Below, piece by piece: positions 8,253 to 17,369 of a DNA stretch of 64,000 nt. This stretch comes from Cohnella phaseoli (GTDB lineage Bacteria; Bacillota; Bacilli; Paenibacillales; Paenibacillaceae), in NCBI RefSeq assembly GCF_003386235.1, contig NZ_QRDZ01000021.1, positions 1-64,000 on the forward strand, in the 5' to 3' direction. Position 1 is the first letter of the stretch, and the number at the start of each line of letters is the position of its first letter. Position numbers and translations under genes: made by a program. The notes under the pieces are model-generated. The model did not search any database. It had not been told where the DNA came from and worked only from the letters and a program-made list of their open reading frames with translations.

Positions 8253-9761
8253 ATGACGATGCATACCCCGATTAAGCCTGCTCGCAAAGCAAGGATCGGA
8301 TTATACAGCGTTGGGCTTCAAGCCTATTGGGAGCAGTTTCCGGGTCTAAGAGAACGGCTGATCGAATACGGCGTTTTTATCGAGAAAAAAATGGCGCAAT
8401 GGGCGGAGGTGTTCAATTACGGTCTCGTCGATACGGAGGCGGAAGGTCGGAAAGCGGGCGAGTGGCTGAACGCGAACAACGTCGACTTGGTGTTCTGTCA
8501 TGCGGCGACTTATTCGACGAGCTCAACGGTGCTCCCGGTCCATCAGGCGTGCAAAACGCCGGTTGTGTTTCTTAACCTGCAGCCGACCGAACGGATTGAT
8601 TATGAGCGGACAACAACGGGAGAATGGCTTGCCCACTGCGGCGCGTGCCCGGTGCCGGAATTCGCGAACGTGTTCAATCGCGCCCGAATGCCGTTCCGAG
8701 TCTTGAACGGCCTGCTGGGATTGGACTACACCCCGGCGATTTCTTTGACGAACGAGAAGACGAACGACAGACCGGAAGCGATCCGGGCATGGCGGGAAAT
8801 CGAAGAATGGATTCGTGCCGCTTCCGTACCTCGCACGCTAAAAACGAGCCGATTCGGTTTCCTTGGCAACACGTACAGCGGCATGCTGGATATGTATAGC
8901 GATTTTACGATGATTCAAGCGCAGACCGGACTGCACGTCGAAGTTGTGGAAATGTGCGATCTTGACCGGATGATGAAGGGCGTGACCCCTCAGGAGGTCA
9001 AGCAGAAGCTCGAAGAGGTTCGCGATATGTTCCAGATTAGCGGGGACTCCCCGTCAGACCCGATCGCGCGCAAGCCCACCGATGAGCAGCTCGAATGGTC
9101 GTGCAGAGTGGCCGCAGCGCAAGAAAGGCTCGTTCGCGAGTACGATTTGGACGCGCTCAGCTATTATTACCATGGCGCGCCCGGCGGGGAATACGAGAAG
9201 CTGCAGGGCGGCTTTATCGTCGGACATTCCTTGCTCACGGCTCGGGGCATCCCTTGCTCGGGCGAAGGCGATCTGAAGACGGCGCTCGCGATGAAAATAT
9301 GCGACATTCTCGGTACTGGAGGCAGCTTTTGCGAAGTCGTCGTTACGGATTACGTCGATGGGACGATATTGCTGGGGCATGACGGGCCGTTCCATATTGC
9401 TATTTCTGCGGGCAAACCGGTGCTTAGGGGCATGGGGCTCTATCACGGCAAGCAAGGTACGGGCGTATCCGTCGAGGCGAAGGTGAAAACGGGACCGATT
9501 ACAACGCTGAACGTTACGCAGACCGGGGACGGGAAGCTAAAGCTGATCATCAGCGAAGCGGAATCGACCGACGGTCCGATCATGCGCATCGGCAACACGC
9601 AGACGCCGGTGAAGTTTAAGATGCATCCGGACGACTATATGGCCAAGTGGTTCGCGGAAGCGCCGACACATCATTGTGCGATGTCGATCGGGCATAACGG
9701 CTCATTGTTCGCCAAAGTCGGAGAGCTGATGGAGATGAATTGCGTTACGATAGACGGCTAA
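8253..9761 (+). CDS. L-fucose/L-arabinose isomerase-like protein
   Basis: A 502-residue cytosolic protein of the arabinose/fucose isomerase superfamily. It shows the N-terminal region for sugar-isomerase folds (residues about 10-170) and a C-terminal domain with GEGDLKTALAMKI and a late His-rich segment (APTHHCAMSIGH). This subgroup is poorly characterised, and sugar isomerase activity is inferred from the fold only. GAGGTGG lies just before the ATG. The gene stands alone with no sugar transporter or kinase beside it. Confidence 0.8.
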   Translation: MTMHTPIKPARKARIGLYSVGLQAYWEQFPGLRERLIEYGVFIEKKMAQWAEVFNYGLVDTEAEGRKAGEWLNANNVDLVFCHAATYSTSSTVLPVHQACKTPVVFLNLQPTERIDYERTTTGEWLAHCGACPVPEFANVFNRARMPFRVLNGLLGLDYTPAISLTNEKTNDRPEAIRAWREIEEWIRAASVPRTLKTSRFGFLGNTYSGMLDMYSDFTMIQAQTGLHVEVVEMCDLDRMMKGVTPQEVKQKLEEVRDMFQISGDSPSDPIARKPTDEQLEWSCRVAAAQERLVREYDLDALSYYYHGAPGGEYEKLQGGFIVGHSLLTARGIPCSGEGDLKTALAMKICDILGTGGSFCEVVVTDYVDGTILLGHDGPFHIAISAGKPVLRGMGLYHGKQGTGVSVEAKVKTGPITTLNVTQTGDGKLKLIISEAESTDGPIMRIGNTQTPVKFKMHPDDYMAKWFAEAPTHHCAMSIGHNGSLFAKVGELMEMNCVTIDG

Positions 9762-9800
9762 ACTTATCACGTAGCGGCATAGGAAGCGCATTATCTCTTA

Positions 9801-9809
9801 TGGTACAAT
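9801..9809 (+). promoter_or_regulatory. Extended -10 promoter
   Basis: TGG followed by TACAAT forms an extended -10 element 48 bp before the isochorismatase start. No good -35 is visible. Confidence 0.45.
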
Positions 9810-9856
9810 GACCTTAGCCTGGAAAAAGTAACTTCATGACTAAGGGAGCGGCTAAG

Positions 9857-10345
9857 ATGAAAATCGGTTTTCTGGTGATTGATATGCAAGCTGTTCACTT
9901 GCAGGGCGTAGAAGCGCAAATGATAAATAATGCATGCGAACATATCAATTATGTAGCGGATCTGCTTCGCTCTAACGACCATCCCGTCATACACGTACAA
10001 GATATTGAAGGAATCACAGAAGCGAACAGAGGGGAATTCGATACGATATCGGAAATTCAAATCAAGGATACGGATTTGATTCTGACTAAAGAGTATTCAA
10101 ATTCCTTTTGGAAGACCGAGCTTGAACAGATTTTAAGAGATCGCGGAGTTGAAGTTTTAATCATTGCCGGCAACGCTGCAGAACATTGCGTCTTGTTTAC
10201 CTATAACGGAGCTCGTGAAAGAGGATTCAACACCGTGATTTTGCAGAATGGAATATTAAGCAAATATCAGGATGTCATAACAGCAACGTACAGAGACCGA
10301 AATCTCATCTCGCATCCGGTAATCAAGTATATGACCAATAAGTGA
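9857..10345 (+). CDS. Isochorismatase-family cysteine hydrolase
   Basis: A 162-residue hydrolase with the family triad: Asp in LVIDMQ (Asp9), Lys in LTKEY and Cys in NAAEHCVL. Family members hydrolyse amides or ethers such as nicotinamide or isochorismate; the substrate here is open. The frame opens at 9836, but AAGGGAG stands 8 nt before the ATG at 9857 and the first strand MKIGFLVID begins there. Base composition is more AT-rich than the neighbours, so it may have been acquired. A weak AAGGAGG/CCTCCTT inverted repeat follows it (10374-10411). Confidence 0.85.
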   Translation: MKIGFLVIDMQAVHLQGVEAQMINNACEHINYVADLLRSNDHPVIHVQDIEGITEANRGEFDTISEIQIKDTDLILTKEYSNSFWKTELEQILRDRGVEVLIIAGNAAEHCVLFTYNGARERGFNTVILQNGILSKYQDVITATYRDRNLISHPVIKYMTNK

Positions 10346-10465
10346 CTGGACCGGTAGTTCGAGAAGATCGCAAAAGGAGGAGAAGTCGCCGCAGGGCGCT
10401 TCCCTCCTTCTTAAACTATTGATAAATGATTGGCAGATTTACAAAAAGATATTAACATTGAATGC

Positions 10466-12013
10466 TCAGTGAGACTGAGATTTTGTAATATCAAGAGTTC
10501 TGGGCACTAGCACGTACACTACGACAGCTACAGCCATCATAATGATGCCGCCGATCAAACCGGCCATCGCCAGGGAGTCATTGAAGGCGGATACAGCTGC
10601 TGCAGCAAGCTCGGCAACGCCAAGCTGAGCCGAAACCTCAAGCGCGCCTACCACCGATTCCTTGGCCAATTCCGCCAATGGTCCTGCAATGCCTTGGTTA
10701 ATAAATGTCTCGATGTTCAAGTGATTACGATAAAGCTGCGCAGCTATGCTGCCTAAAATAGCGATGCCCAATACGCCTCCGAGATCGTACATGGATTCCT
10801 CAATGGCAGCAGCATTGCCGGATTTTTCTTGGGGTGCGCTTAACATGATAATTGCCGAAGCAATGGCTAGTGAACTCGAACCGGCGCCGATCAAAAGCAA
10901 AGATGCTGCTAATGCCGGGTAGCCGAGCGGGTGTCCGAAGAAAAACATAATCAGGAATCCGACTCCTGCAATCGCCAATCCTCCGGCAAGAACCGTTCGG
11001 GCGCCGATTCGAGCCGCTAGCATCGGAGCAAGCGGAGCAATGAACAACGAGCCAAGAGCCATGGGAAGCAGATAAACGCCAGCCTTAAACGGCGAAAGTC
11101 CCTCGACAACCTGAAGCCACTGAACGACCAATAGCAACAGGGCATTCATAGCAAACATGGAGATCAGCGTTGCGATCGTTCCTGCCGTGAACGCGTTATT
11201 TTGGAAAAGCCGAACGTCAAGCAACGGATCGGAACTCCTGAGGCAGCGGATCACAAACCCTACGAGCATGAGGATAGCGAAAGCGAAAACCATCCAAGAA
11301 GCGACGTCATTCAATCCCTCCTTAGCCAACTCCTTAATGCTCCAAACCAACGCAACCATACCCGCCATTGATAATCCGGTAGCGAATATATCCCAGCGCG
11401 CCGTATTTGCATTGCGTGCTTCGGGCAGTAGGAACACTCCGGCGAGCACAGCTAACAATGCAAACGGCACATTAATTAAAAACGTGGATTGCCAAGAAAA
11501 GTATTCGAGCAGCGCGCCTCCGACGATGGGTCCGATGATCGCACCGGCCGCCGAAACGGCGGACCATACGGCAAGCGCTGTTGCCCGTTCTTTGGGATCC
11601 TGGAAAATGGTTCGAATCATCGAAAGCGTAGTCGGCATGATCATGGCTCCGGCGGCTCCAAGAACTGCGCGAAGTGCGATAACCTGTTCGGAGCTATCAA
11701 CCATAGTGACCAGCATAGAAATCAGACCGAATAGGGCAAAACCGGTTAACAAAACCTTTTTTCGTCCCCACCGATCGGCTAGAGCACTCATGGGAATAAG
11801 CATGCCCGCCAAAATCAGCGAATAAATATCGACAATCCACAGCTGCTGAACCGATGTCGTGCCTAGGTCCTTCACCAGGTCGGGCAGGGCCATAATCAAA
11901 ATCGTCATATCCATCATAACTACGAGCAAACTAACGGATAGCACGGTTAATGCCGTCCAGCGTTGTTTGGGCGTCATGTTTTCCGCCGAAATAGCGAATG
12001 ATGATTTAAGCAT
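10466..12013 (-). CDS. MFS multidrug exporter, DHA2 (EmrB/QacA) family, 14 TM
   Basis: A 515-residue drug:H+ antiporter. It has the family signatures DMTILIMALPDL in TM1 and DRWGRKKVLL in the TM2-3 loop, 14 predicted membrane segments, and the ILMxGAGS-type conserved segments in the C-terminal half. It is divergent from a TetR gene whose operator overlaps the -10 box of this gene, so repression relieved by a drug ligand is likely. GGAGAG precedes the ATG. The particular drugs cannot be told from sequence. Confidence 0.92.
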   Translation of the reverse strand: MLKSSFAISAENMTPKQRWTALTVLSVSLLVVMMDMTILIMALPDLVKDLGTTSVQQLWIVDIYSLILAGMLIPMSALADRWGRKKVLLTGFALFGLISMLVTMVDSSEQVIALRAVLGAAGAMIMPTTLSMIRTIFQDPKERATALAVWSAVSAAGAIIGPIVGGALLEYFSWQSTFLINVPFALLAVLAGVFLLPEARNANTARWDIFATGLSMAGMVALVWSIKELAKEGLNDVASWMVFAFAILMLVGFVIRCLRSSDPLLDVRLFQNNAFTAGTIATLISMFAMNALLLLVVQWLQVVEGLSPFKAGVYLLPMALGSLFIAPLAPMLAARIGARTVLAGGLAIAGVGFLIMFFFGHPLGYPALAASLLLIGAGSSSLAIASAIIMLSAPQEKSGNAAAIEESMYDLGGVLGIAILGSIAAQLYRNHLNIETFINQGIAGPLAELAKESVVGALEVSAQLGVAELAAAAVSAFNDSLAMAGLIGGIIMMAVAVVVYVLVPRTLDITKSQSH

Positions 12014-12072
12014 AGTTTCTCTCCTTTTTATCTAAGTTGCTCATGGTCAGACGAAGCTTGCATTTTGTCTGG

Positions 12073-12096
12073 ATTATAGACCGACCGTACGGTCTA
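12073..12096. promoter_or_regulatory. TetR-type operator overlapping the exporter -10 box
   Basis: TAGACCG-ACCGTA-CGGTCTA (12077-12096) contains a perfect 12-bp palindrome GACCGTACGGTC and a 20-bp imperfect one. On the minus strand TATAAT (12078-12073) touches it, so a bound repressor would block the MFS promoter. Operators of this TAGACCG/CGGTCTA form are common for TetR proteins. Confidence 0.8.
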
Positions 12097-12207
12097 TTGG
12101 AATTCTAACATAAGAATTTACATATTTCCAGTATTGTTACTCACTATGAACCCCTAATAAACTTGTAGTATACTTGCGATAAATGCGAAAGAGCAGGAGG
12201 TGGAAAA

Positions 12208-12765
12208 GTGAGAGAACGTATGCTGGAGGTGGCGAGAGATCTATTTGTTAAAAATGGATATAACGCCACGACGACTGCAGACATTGTTAAACGTTCGGGC
12301 AGCAGTAAAGGCACGCTATATTATCACTTTGAGACGAAAGAGAACTTATTCCTGGAGATTCTTAATAGAGAAGAAGATGGATGGCTGCAAGTATGGAGAG
12401 ACGAAGAAAAGAAATGTTCGAACAACACGGAAAAGTTTCACCGTTTCAACGAACTTTCGGCAATAACCGATTTCTACTATCCGCTGCAAATGGCCATGAT
12501 CGAGTTTTATTCCAAAGACCATGAGTCTAAGCTCGTTCAAGAGAAAATTGATGAATTGGACCAGCGCTATATTAACCAATATTACGAAATATTTAAAGCC
12601 GGGAATGAAGCGGGCGAGTGGAATCTTGAGGATATCGAAACAACGAGCCAAATTGCGGCAGCCACAGTAACGGGCCTCATACTATTCACCTTTAAGGCGG
12701 ATAAAAACAAAAGGAAAGAGCTTTTTGCACGCTTTTCCCATACTTTCCTAAAGGGTTTGCTGTGA
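12208..12765 (+). CDS. TetR/AcrR-family transcriptional repressor
   Basis: A 185-residue one-component regulator. The N-terminal HTH (about residues 5-48) includes TADIVKRSGSSKGTLYYHF; the C-terminal ligand domain is all-helical. The GTG start is set by AGGAGGTGG five nt upstream. It is divergent from the exporter and most likely represses it, and perhaps itself, through the palindrome in the shared intergenic region. Confidence 0.92.
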   Translation: MRERMLEVARDLFVKNGYNATTTADIVKRSGSSKGTLYYHFETKENLFLEILNREEDGWLQVWRDEEKKCSNNTEKFHRFNELSAITDFYYPLQMAMIEFYSKDHESKLVQEKIDELDQRYINQYYEIFKAGNEAGEWNLEDIETTSQIAAATVTGLILFTFKADKNKRKELFARFSHTFLKGLL

Positions 12766-12789
12766 GTAGGAATTCAGGAGGCAGAGATA

Positions 12790-13179
12790 ATGAATCTTAA
12801 TCCTTATATTGGACAATACATAAGAGTCGTTACCCAAGATCAGGAATGGTTTGTCGGCGAACTGCTTACAGCTGCACCGCATGGTAACGACAATAATATT
12901 GAATTTGAGTTTAATATCATTTCTTCTAGTAAAGACAGAAATATGCGTTTAGGGAAACTTACTGAAAAGAATAGAGACCTTAAGAAAAACACAGGAATTC
13001 ATATTGTGAAATCCAGCGAGATATTAGAAATTGAGGAATTAGATCCTAGGGTACAACAAGGCATAAAACTGACATTAAACAATGTACCGGACATCGCGGA
13101 TGCCTATCGTTCTATGAGCATAGACACTCTTCCGAACAAAATCGAATTTGTCAAATTAGAAGAGCCTGACAAATCGTAA
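12790..13179 (+). CDS. Conserved hypothetical protein, 129 aa
   Basis: A soluble 129-residue protein with no signal peptide or membrane segment. I do not recognise the family. The N-terminal half is beta-rich (YIGQYIRVVTQDQEW), then charged, with many Asn, Lys and Glu. AGGAGG lies 7 nt before the ATG, so it is probably a real gene. It starts only 24 bp after the TetR gene and may be read with it, but its AT-rich composition places it with the accessory patch that follows. Confidence 0.6.
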   Translation: MNLNPYIGQYIRVVTQDQEWFVGELLTAAPHGNDNNIEFEFNIISSSKDRNMRLGKLTEKNRDLKKNTGIHIVKSSEILEIEELDPRVQQGIKLTLNNVPDIADAYRSMSIDTLPNKIEFVKLEEPDKS

Positions 13180-13697
13180 TTCGGATAACGTCTGCAATGA
13201 ATATTAAGTTCGAACTTCCGGGAGGAAGGATTGAGCTTTTTGAATCGTTGATCCTTGAAACGAGAGTAGATACAAAATGAACGGTTTAGTAGGAACCCGT
13301 TGGATTTTTCGGATGTCGATCGGGCCGGGATTAAGTATTATTTGAAATATCAGGGATTTTGCGGTGGGGGGAGTCGTGAATTGGGAAACTTTAAGGAGTC
13401 ATTTTGCGGATCAAGGGGTACTTTTCGAAACAATTGAAGCGCATTCTGACAATGGCAGAAGAATGGTTGATCGAATAGCGTATTAATAAATATGATAAAA
13501 GCAAAGACGCTTTAAATGAATACAAATTAATTCATAAGACAGAACCTAAACGGGAACTTTATATTACTTATACAAGTAAGGTTGAGCTAGAAATTATAAA
13601 ATGTAAGTGGCTAGGAGTTGGGCATGAATACAGCAATTGAACTTTCATCATTAGAAAAAGGATTCTCGGAGAATAATAAGAGAAGGGGGAGAGTTAA
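13180..13697 (+). other. AT-rich gene debris
   Basis: Only short broken frames are present, for example a 26-codon frame at 13198 starting MNIKFELPGG, a 34-codon frame near 13376-13485 (NWETLRSHF...) with a G-rich ribosome binding site, and a startless frame 13479-13640 (KDALNEYKLIHKTEP...). The pieces look like remnants of one or two small genes. I could not match them to a family. Confidence 0.5.
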
Positions 13698-14087
13698 TTG
13701 TATGTAACCCAAATTTCAGGTTGTCTATCTCTCATCTACCCTGGATTAGGTCATCTTTATCTGAAGAATTATCGTAAAGCAACAATTTATGCAGTAATTC
13801 CATTCCTATTTATATTGACTTACATCCTTTCCCCTTTTATTGCTTTATGGAATGCTCCCCTTCTATGGAGAGTTCTACATCTTTTTATTACTATTTATTG
13901 GTTATCTGTTTTTATCAAAACAGTGAGATATTCCAGGTTTTCAGACTTGAAAATATCTTTTTTGGTTCAAACAAAGTTAAAGATACGTTCTATTTGGTTT
14001 ACATTTTTGGTTTTAATAATAGCATTAGTCGCACTTCCTTTTTATGTATATATGGGTTGCATAATATTCGGATCTATTATTTATTAG
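13698..14087 (+). CDS. Small integral membrane protein with TM2-like start
   Basis: A 129-residue protein with three to four hydrophobic segments. The N-terminal motif YPGLGHLYLKNYRKA resembles the turn of TM2-domain and related small membrane proteins (PGxGxxYxG...). The start is a TTG preceded by AAGGGGGAGAG. Function is unknown. It lies in the AT-rich patch and may have been acquired. Confidence 0.55.
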   Translation: MYVTQISGCLSLIYPGLGHLYLKNYRKATIYAVIPFLFILTYILSPFIALWNAPLLWRVLHLFITIYWLSVFIKTVRYSRFSDLKISFLVQTKLKIRSIWFTFLVLIIALVALPFYVYMGCIIFGSIIY

Positions 14088-14420
14088 GATGTCAAACGCA
14101 GGAAAATGGCTCAATATAACACGGTGGGCAGGCTCCGAATGTAGCAAATAAAAATCTAGTTCTATCTCCGATGGTTGGGTGAAACAAAGGAACAAATTAA
14201 TTGAGATGGGTGTTCCGTTCGATTACTAGGGGGAATTACCAATTTGAATAAAATTCCATTTTTTTCAAGTATCAGAGCTGCTGCCGCGATCGTTTTAGGT
14301 CGATAAGCAACCGAGCTTGTTGAATGGATTGACAAACACGGAAAGGCCTATAAGCAAAATCAAGAGAATCAATTTGAAAGGGATTTCGGTGATGACAATT
14401 GACTTGGCCAATCCTCTTTT
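14088..14420 (+). other. AT-rich gene debris
   Basis: No intact gene. One frame interrupted by a stop (about 14244-14403) reads NKIPFFSSIRAAAAIVLGR, stop, then ATELVEWIDKHGKAY and continues to a second stop, so this is a decayed coding sequence of unknown identity. Confidence 0.45.
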
Positions 14421-14645
14421 GTAATTGATGTAGAATTCTCATTGAAGGAATTCAACAATGTCTATTTTAGAAGAATTGATCCGAACACGATTACTTTGGA
14501 GTTATTTGAGAGTTATTTATACACTAAGGGATAACCAGCTCCGGATCTTATTATTAGAACAAGCGGAAAGCATAGGCTTAGCAATTTTTAGCTGTGGCAG
14601 TTTTATGGCTACTCATGATCCGCAAAGGTTCCTATTTATTGGATA
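14421..14645 (+). pseudogene. Decayed undecaprenyl diphosphate synthase (cis-prenyltransferase) C-terminal fragment
   Basis: One reading frame carries a recognisable UppS signature: SYLYTKG, stop, PAPDLIIRTSGKHRLSNF, stop, LWQFYGYS, stop. This matches the family motif in which Arg-Thr-Ser-Gly precedes R-x-S-N-F and L-W-Q. Three in-frame stops (TAA 14532, TAG 14589, TGA 14616), no start and no N-terminal half make it a clear pseudogene. The debris runs straight into the dispersed repeat at 14635. Confidence 0.75.
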
Positions 14646-14835
14646 ATGAGATTTTATGGCGGATCTATTGCACACATGAGTTTACGCTGGGAAGTTAGTC
14701 GGAAAATCGTACAACGCGGCTCGAATCAGGCTTAAACGATGGACTTTTGTTCGAAGAATCGTACAAAGCAGCTCGGTTCAAGCTCCAACGACGAACGTTT
14801 GTAGGAAAAACCGTATAAATCAACCAAGATCAAGG
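14635..14835 (+). repeat. Dispersed repeat R1, copy A (about 200 bp)
   Basis: Aligns over its whole length with 35282-35482 in the same orientation, at roughly 80 percent identity by eye. Inside are about 2.6 tandem units of 51-52 bp with a core like CGTACAAAGCAGCTCG and a tail GACGAACGTTTG. No coding potential is seen. The remaining stretch to 15093 shows only a TATAAT (15051-15056) that may serve the ABC operon. Confidence 0.8.
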
Positions 14836-15093
14836 CAACCTTATGGCCTGATTTCACCGAGGAATTATTAATAGAAGCGGTTAGTGAATATAAGATGCGC
14901 AAATCGAGAAGAGAGTGACCATTAAGCACGTGTGGCGGTTATATCGATGAGACAGCGGATCCGATGAATCATCCCCCGATGGCCCAAATAAGAGAAATTT
15001 AGCCCCCATATACGTGAAATGGATGTCTATGAGCCAATTTCATTCCTCCGTATAATGAGCTTGTAGATAAAAATTTCCATGGGAGGTTATCTG

Positions 15094-16410
15094 ATGAAGA
15101 ATGTTAAAGCGCTATCACTCGCTGCGATTATGGCGATGACGGCAGTTGCGGCAGGCTGTGGCTCAGACAAGGGTTCAGGGTCGGGCGATTCGAAAGGCAA
15201 GGATGTAAAATTGTCCCTCCGTCATACGAACGTAAGGGATACGTCCAAGGCTACGCAGGATATTCTGCTCAAAGCGGTCAAAGCGGCGGAAACGGCGATT
15301 CCCGGACTGAAGTTTGAGCTGGACGGAGTAGAGGATACGGTTAACCGCGATACGAAGCTGAAAGCCGAGATGGCTGCCGGCAACCCGCCGAAAATCTTCG
15401 ATCTCTTCGGTGGAGCCGATACGCAAAATTACTCCAAAGCCGGCCACTTGCTGGATTTGACCCCGATTCTCGCCGAATTGGGCTTGTCGGATAAGTTCCT
15501 TGATCTGGGCGAGTTTACGATTGACGGAAAAGTATACGGACTTCCAAGATCCGGCTATATCGAAGGCGTTTTCTATAACAAAACGATGTTCGCCGATGCG
15601 GGCGTTACGCCACCGACGACGTGGGATGAATTCATGGCGGTGTGCGAAGCTTTGAAAGCGAAGGGTATGGTGCCGGTTGCGGCGGGTACGGGCGGACCGG
15701 ACGGATGGGTCGTGAACATGATCGCCAACTCGCTGTTCGTGCGCGAAGCGGGCATGGAAGTTCAAGAAGGCTTCGTCAAAGGCTCGCACAAATGGACGGA
15801 CGCCGCGGTCGTGAACGCCTTCAAGAAGCTTGAAGATCTGAAAACGAAGGGCTATCTCGATTCGAGCGCATTGGCGTTGAAATACGCAGAGGGACAAGCG
15901 AAGTTTTACCAAGGCGGAGCCGCGATGCTCATGGACGGCAGCTGGGCCATCAACGCTTTCGAGGATGCGGAGAAATCCAAGATTGCCGGAAATGTCGGGT
16001 TCTTTAACTTCCCGCAAGTGGGCGGACCGGGCGACGGCTACATCAACGGCGGATTCTCTAACGGCTACGGATTTTCCAGTCATGTGAACGAGGACGAGTT
16101 AAAGGGAGTTAAAGAGTTCATCAAACAATTTTACACGGAAGCGTTGCAAAAAGAAGCCTTGTTGACCTCCAACGATTTCCCAGCCATGAAAATCGCGGAT
16201 ACGAGCGGCACGACGGGCGTTATTAACGAGGTTCTATCCGTCTCCAAGGACGCGAAAGGCATATTCCCGGCATTCGATTCCATCGTTCAGCCGAAAGTTA
16301 AAGTGACGCTGGAAACGACGATGCAAGAGCTGATCGGCGGCAAAACGACTCCGGAGAAGGCAGCGGAGAAAATGCAAAAGGTACAGGACGAAGCTAACGC
16401 GGAAAAATAA
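15094..16410 (+). CDS. Carbohydrate ABC transporter substrate-binding lipoprotein
   Basis: A 438-residue family 1 extracellular solute-binding protein. The signal peptide ends in a lipobox with Cys at about residue 22 (AVAAGCGS), followed by a Gly/Ser/Lys linker. Typical motifs are AAGNPPKIFDLFGG, the hinge GLPRSGYIEGVFYNK and PTTWDEF. It should capture an oligo- or monosaccharide outside the membrane and deliver it to the permeases encoded next. GGGAGG sits 7 nt before the ATG at 15094. The sugar cannot be told from sequence. Confidence 0.93.
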   Translation: MKNVKALSLAAIMAMTAVAAGCGSDKGSGSGDSKGKDVKLSLRHTNVRDTSKATQDILLKAVKAAETAIPGLKFELDGVEDTVNRDTKLKAEMAAGNPPKIFDLFGGADTQNYSKAGHLLDLTPILAELGLSDKFLDLGEFTIDGKVYGLPRSGYIEGVFYNKTMFADAGVTPPTTWDEFMAVCEALKAKGMVPVAAGTGGPDGWVVNMIANSLFVREAGMEVQEGFVKGSHKWTDAAVVNAFKKLEDLKTKGYLDSSALALKYAEGQAKFYQGGAAMLMDGSWAINAFEDAEKSKIAGNVGFFNFPQVGGPGDGYINGGFSNGYGFSSHVNEDELKGVKEFIKQFYTEALQKEALLTSNDFPAMKIADTSGTTGVINEVLSVSKDAKGIFPAFDSIVQPKVKVTLETTMQELIGGKTTPEKAAEKMQKVQDEANAEK

Positions 16411-16428
16411 AGCTGACCGGAGAAGAGG

Positions 16429-16461
16429 TCGGGCACCTCGCATTCGCGGGTGCCCGATTTT
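16429..16461 (+). terminator. Intra-operon hairpin after the binding-protein gene
   Basis: TCGGGCACC pairs with GGTGCCCGA, followed by TTTT. It lies between the binding-protein gene and the first permease gene and probably lowers expression of the membrane genes relative to the binding protein, a known arrangement in sugar ABC operons. Confidence 0.7.
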
Positions 16462-16483
16462 CACCTAGATGGAGGTAAACTTT

Positions 16484-17368
16484 ATGAACAAAGTACTCAG
16501 AAACCCGCTGGCTTATGCCCTGTTCATACTGCCCGCGCTTATTATGTATATTGCCATTTACATTTTGCCGCTGTTCAGTTCCTTGAGGAACTCTTTTACA
16601 AGCTGGAATGGCATTAACGAAGCAACCTTTAACGGCTTGGACAATTTCAGAACGGCGTTTTCGGACGAGCGGTTTTGGATCGCATTTAAGAATAACATTA
16701 CGTTTGTATTGTTCTCCTCCTTCGTGCAGGTGCCGATTATCATCTTCATCTCGATTGTCATTAGCGGCGTCAGGAAGTTTTTGAATTTCTACAAGACGAC
16801 CGTATTTCTGCCCAGCATTCTTTCGACGGCCGTGATCGGGACGTTATGGCAGTTCATCTATCATCCGGACGTCGGATTGATCAACCAGCTTCTCCGCGCG
16901 GTCGGTTTGGAAAGCTGGACGCATGCCTGGCTTGGTGAGGAAGGAACGGCGTTTCTGGCGATTTTGATCACCAACTCGTGGCAGTGGTTCGGATTTTATA
17001 TCGTGCTTTTGCTGTCTGCGATTTTCGCCGTGCCGCGCGAACTGCTCGAATCGGCCGAAATGGACGGAGCTGTCGGCTTCAAGAAGTCCTGGTACATTAC
17101 CATTCCGATGATTCGGCCCGTTATTCTGGTCATTTTGCTGCTCTCGATTACCGGCGCGATGAATGCGCTCGACATCGTCTTGATTATGACGTATGGGGAA
17201 CCGTTCGGAAGCTCCGAGGTTATGGGAACCTATTTATACAAACAAGCTTACAAGTTTAACGAATTTGGCTACGCCAGTGCCATTTCCATTATCATTTTCG
17301 TATTTACCGTATTAGTCACGCTCATTTTTCAGCAGATCGCGAAACGGACAGAGGAGGTAGAGCAATAA
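16484..17368 (+). CDS. Carbohydrate ABC transporter permease (MalF/UgpA type)
   Basis: A 294-residue inner-membrane subunit with six predicted helices. The EAA loop that contacts the ATPase is visible near the C-terminus (ELLESAEMDGAVGFKKSW). GGAGG lies 8 nt before the ATG at 16484, so the open codons upstream are not used. It forms a heterodimer with the next product. No ATPase gene is in the operon, so a shared MsmX-type ATPase elsewhere is likely. Confidence 0.93.
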   Translation: MNKVLRNPLAYALFILPALIMYIAIYILPLFSSLRNSFTSWNGINEATFNGLDNFRTAFSDERFWIAFKNNITFVLFSSFVQVPIIIFISIVISGVRKFLNFYKTTVFLPSILSTAVIGTLWQFIYHPDVGLINQLLRAVGLESWTHAWLGEEGTAFLAILITNSWQWFGFYIVLLLSAIFAVPRELLESAEMDGAVGFKKSWYITIPMIRPVILVILLLSITGAMNALDIVLIMTYGEPFGSSEVMGTYLYKQAYKFNEFGYASAISIIIFVFTVLVTLIFQQIAKRTEEVEQ

Positions 17369-17369
17369 G

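Noticed and set aside
8253..9761. Isomerase-like gene as part of the L-galactose route
   Set aside because: It is far from the operon, and the oxidative route does not need an isomerase.
13180..14420. Polymorphic toxin or immunity remnants
   Set aside because: The broken small frames in an AT-rich patch are suggestive, but none could be tied to a known toxin, immunity or Rhs domain.
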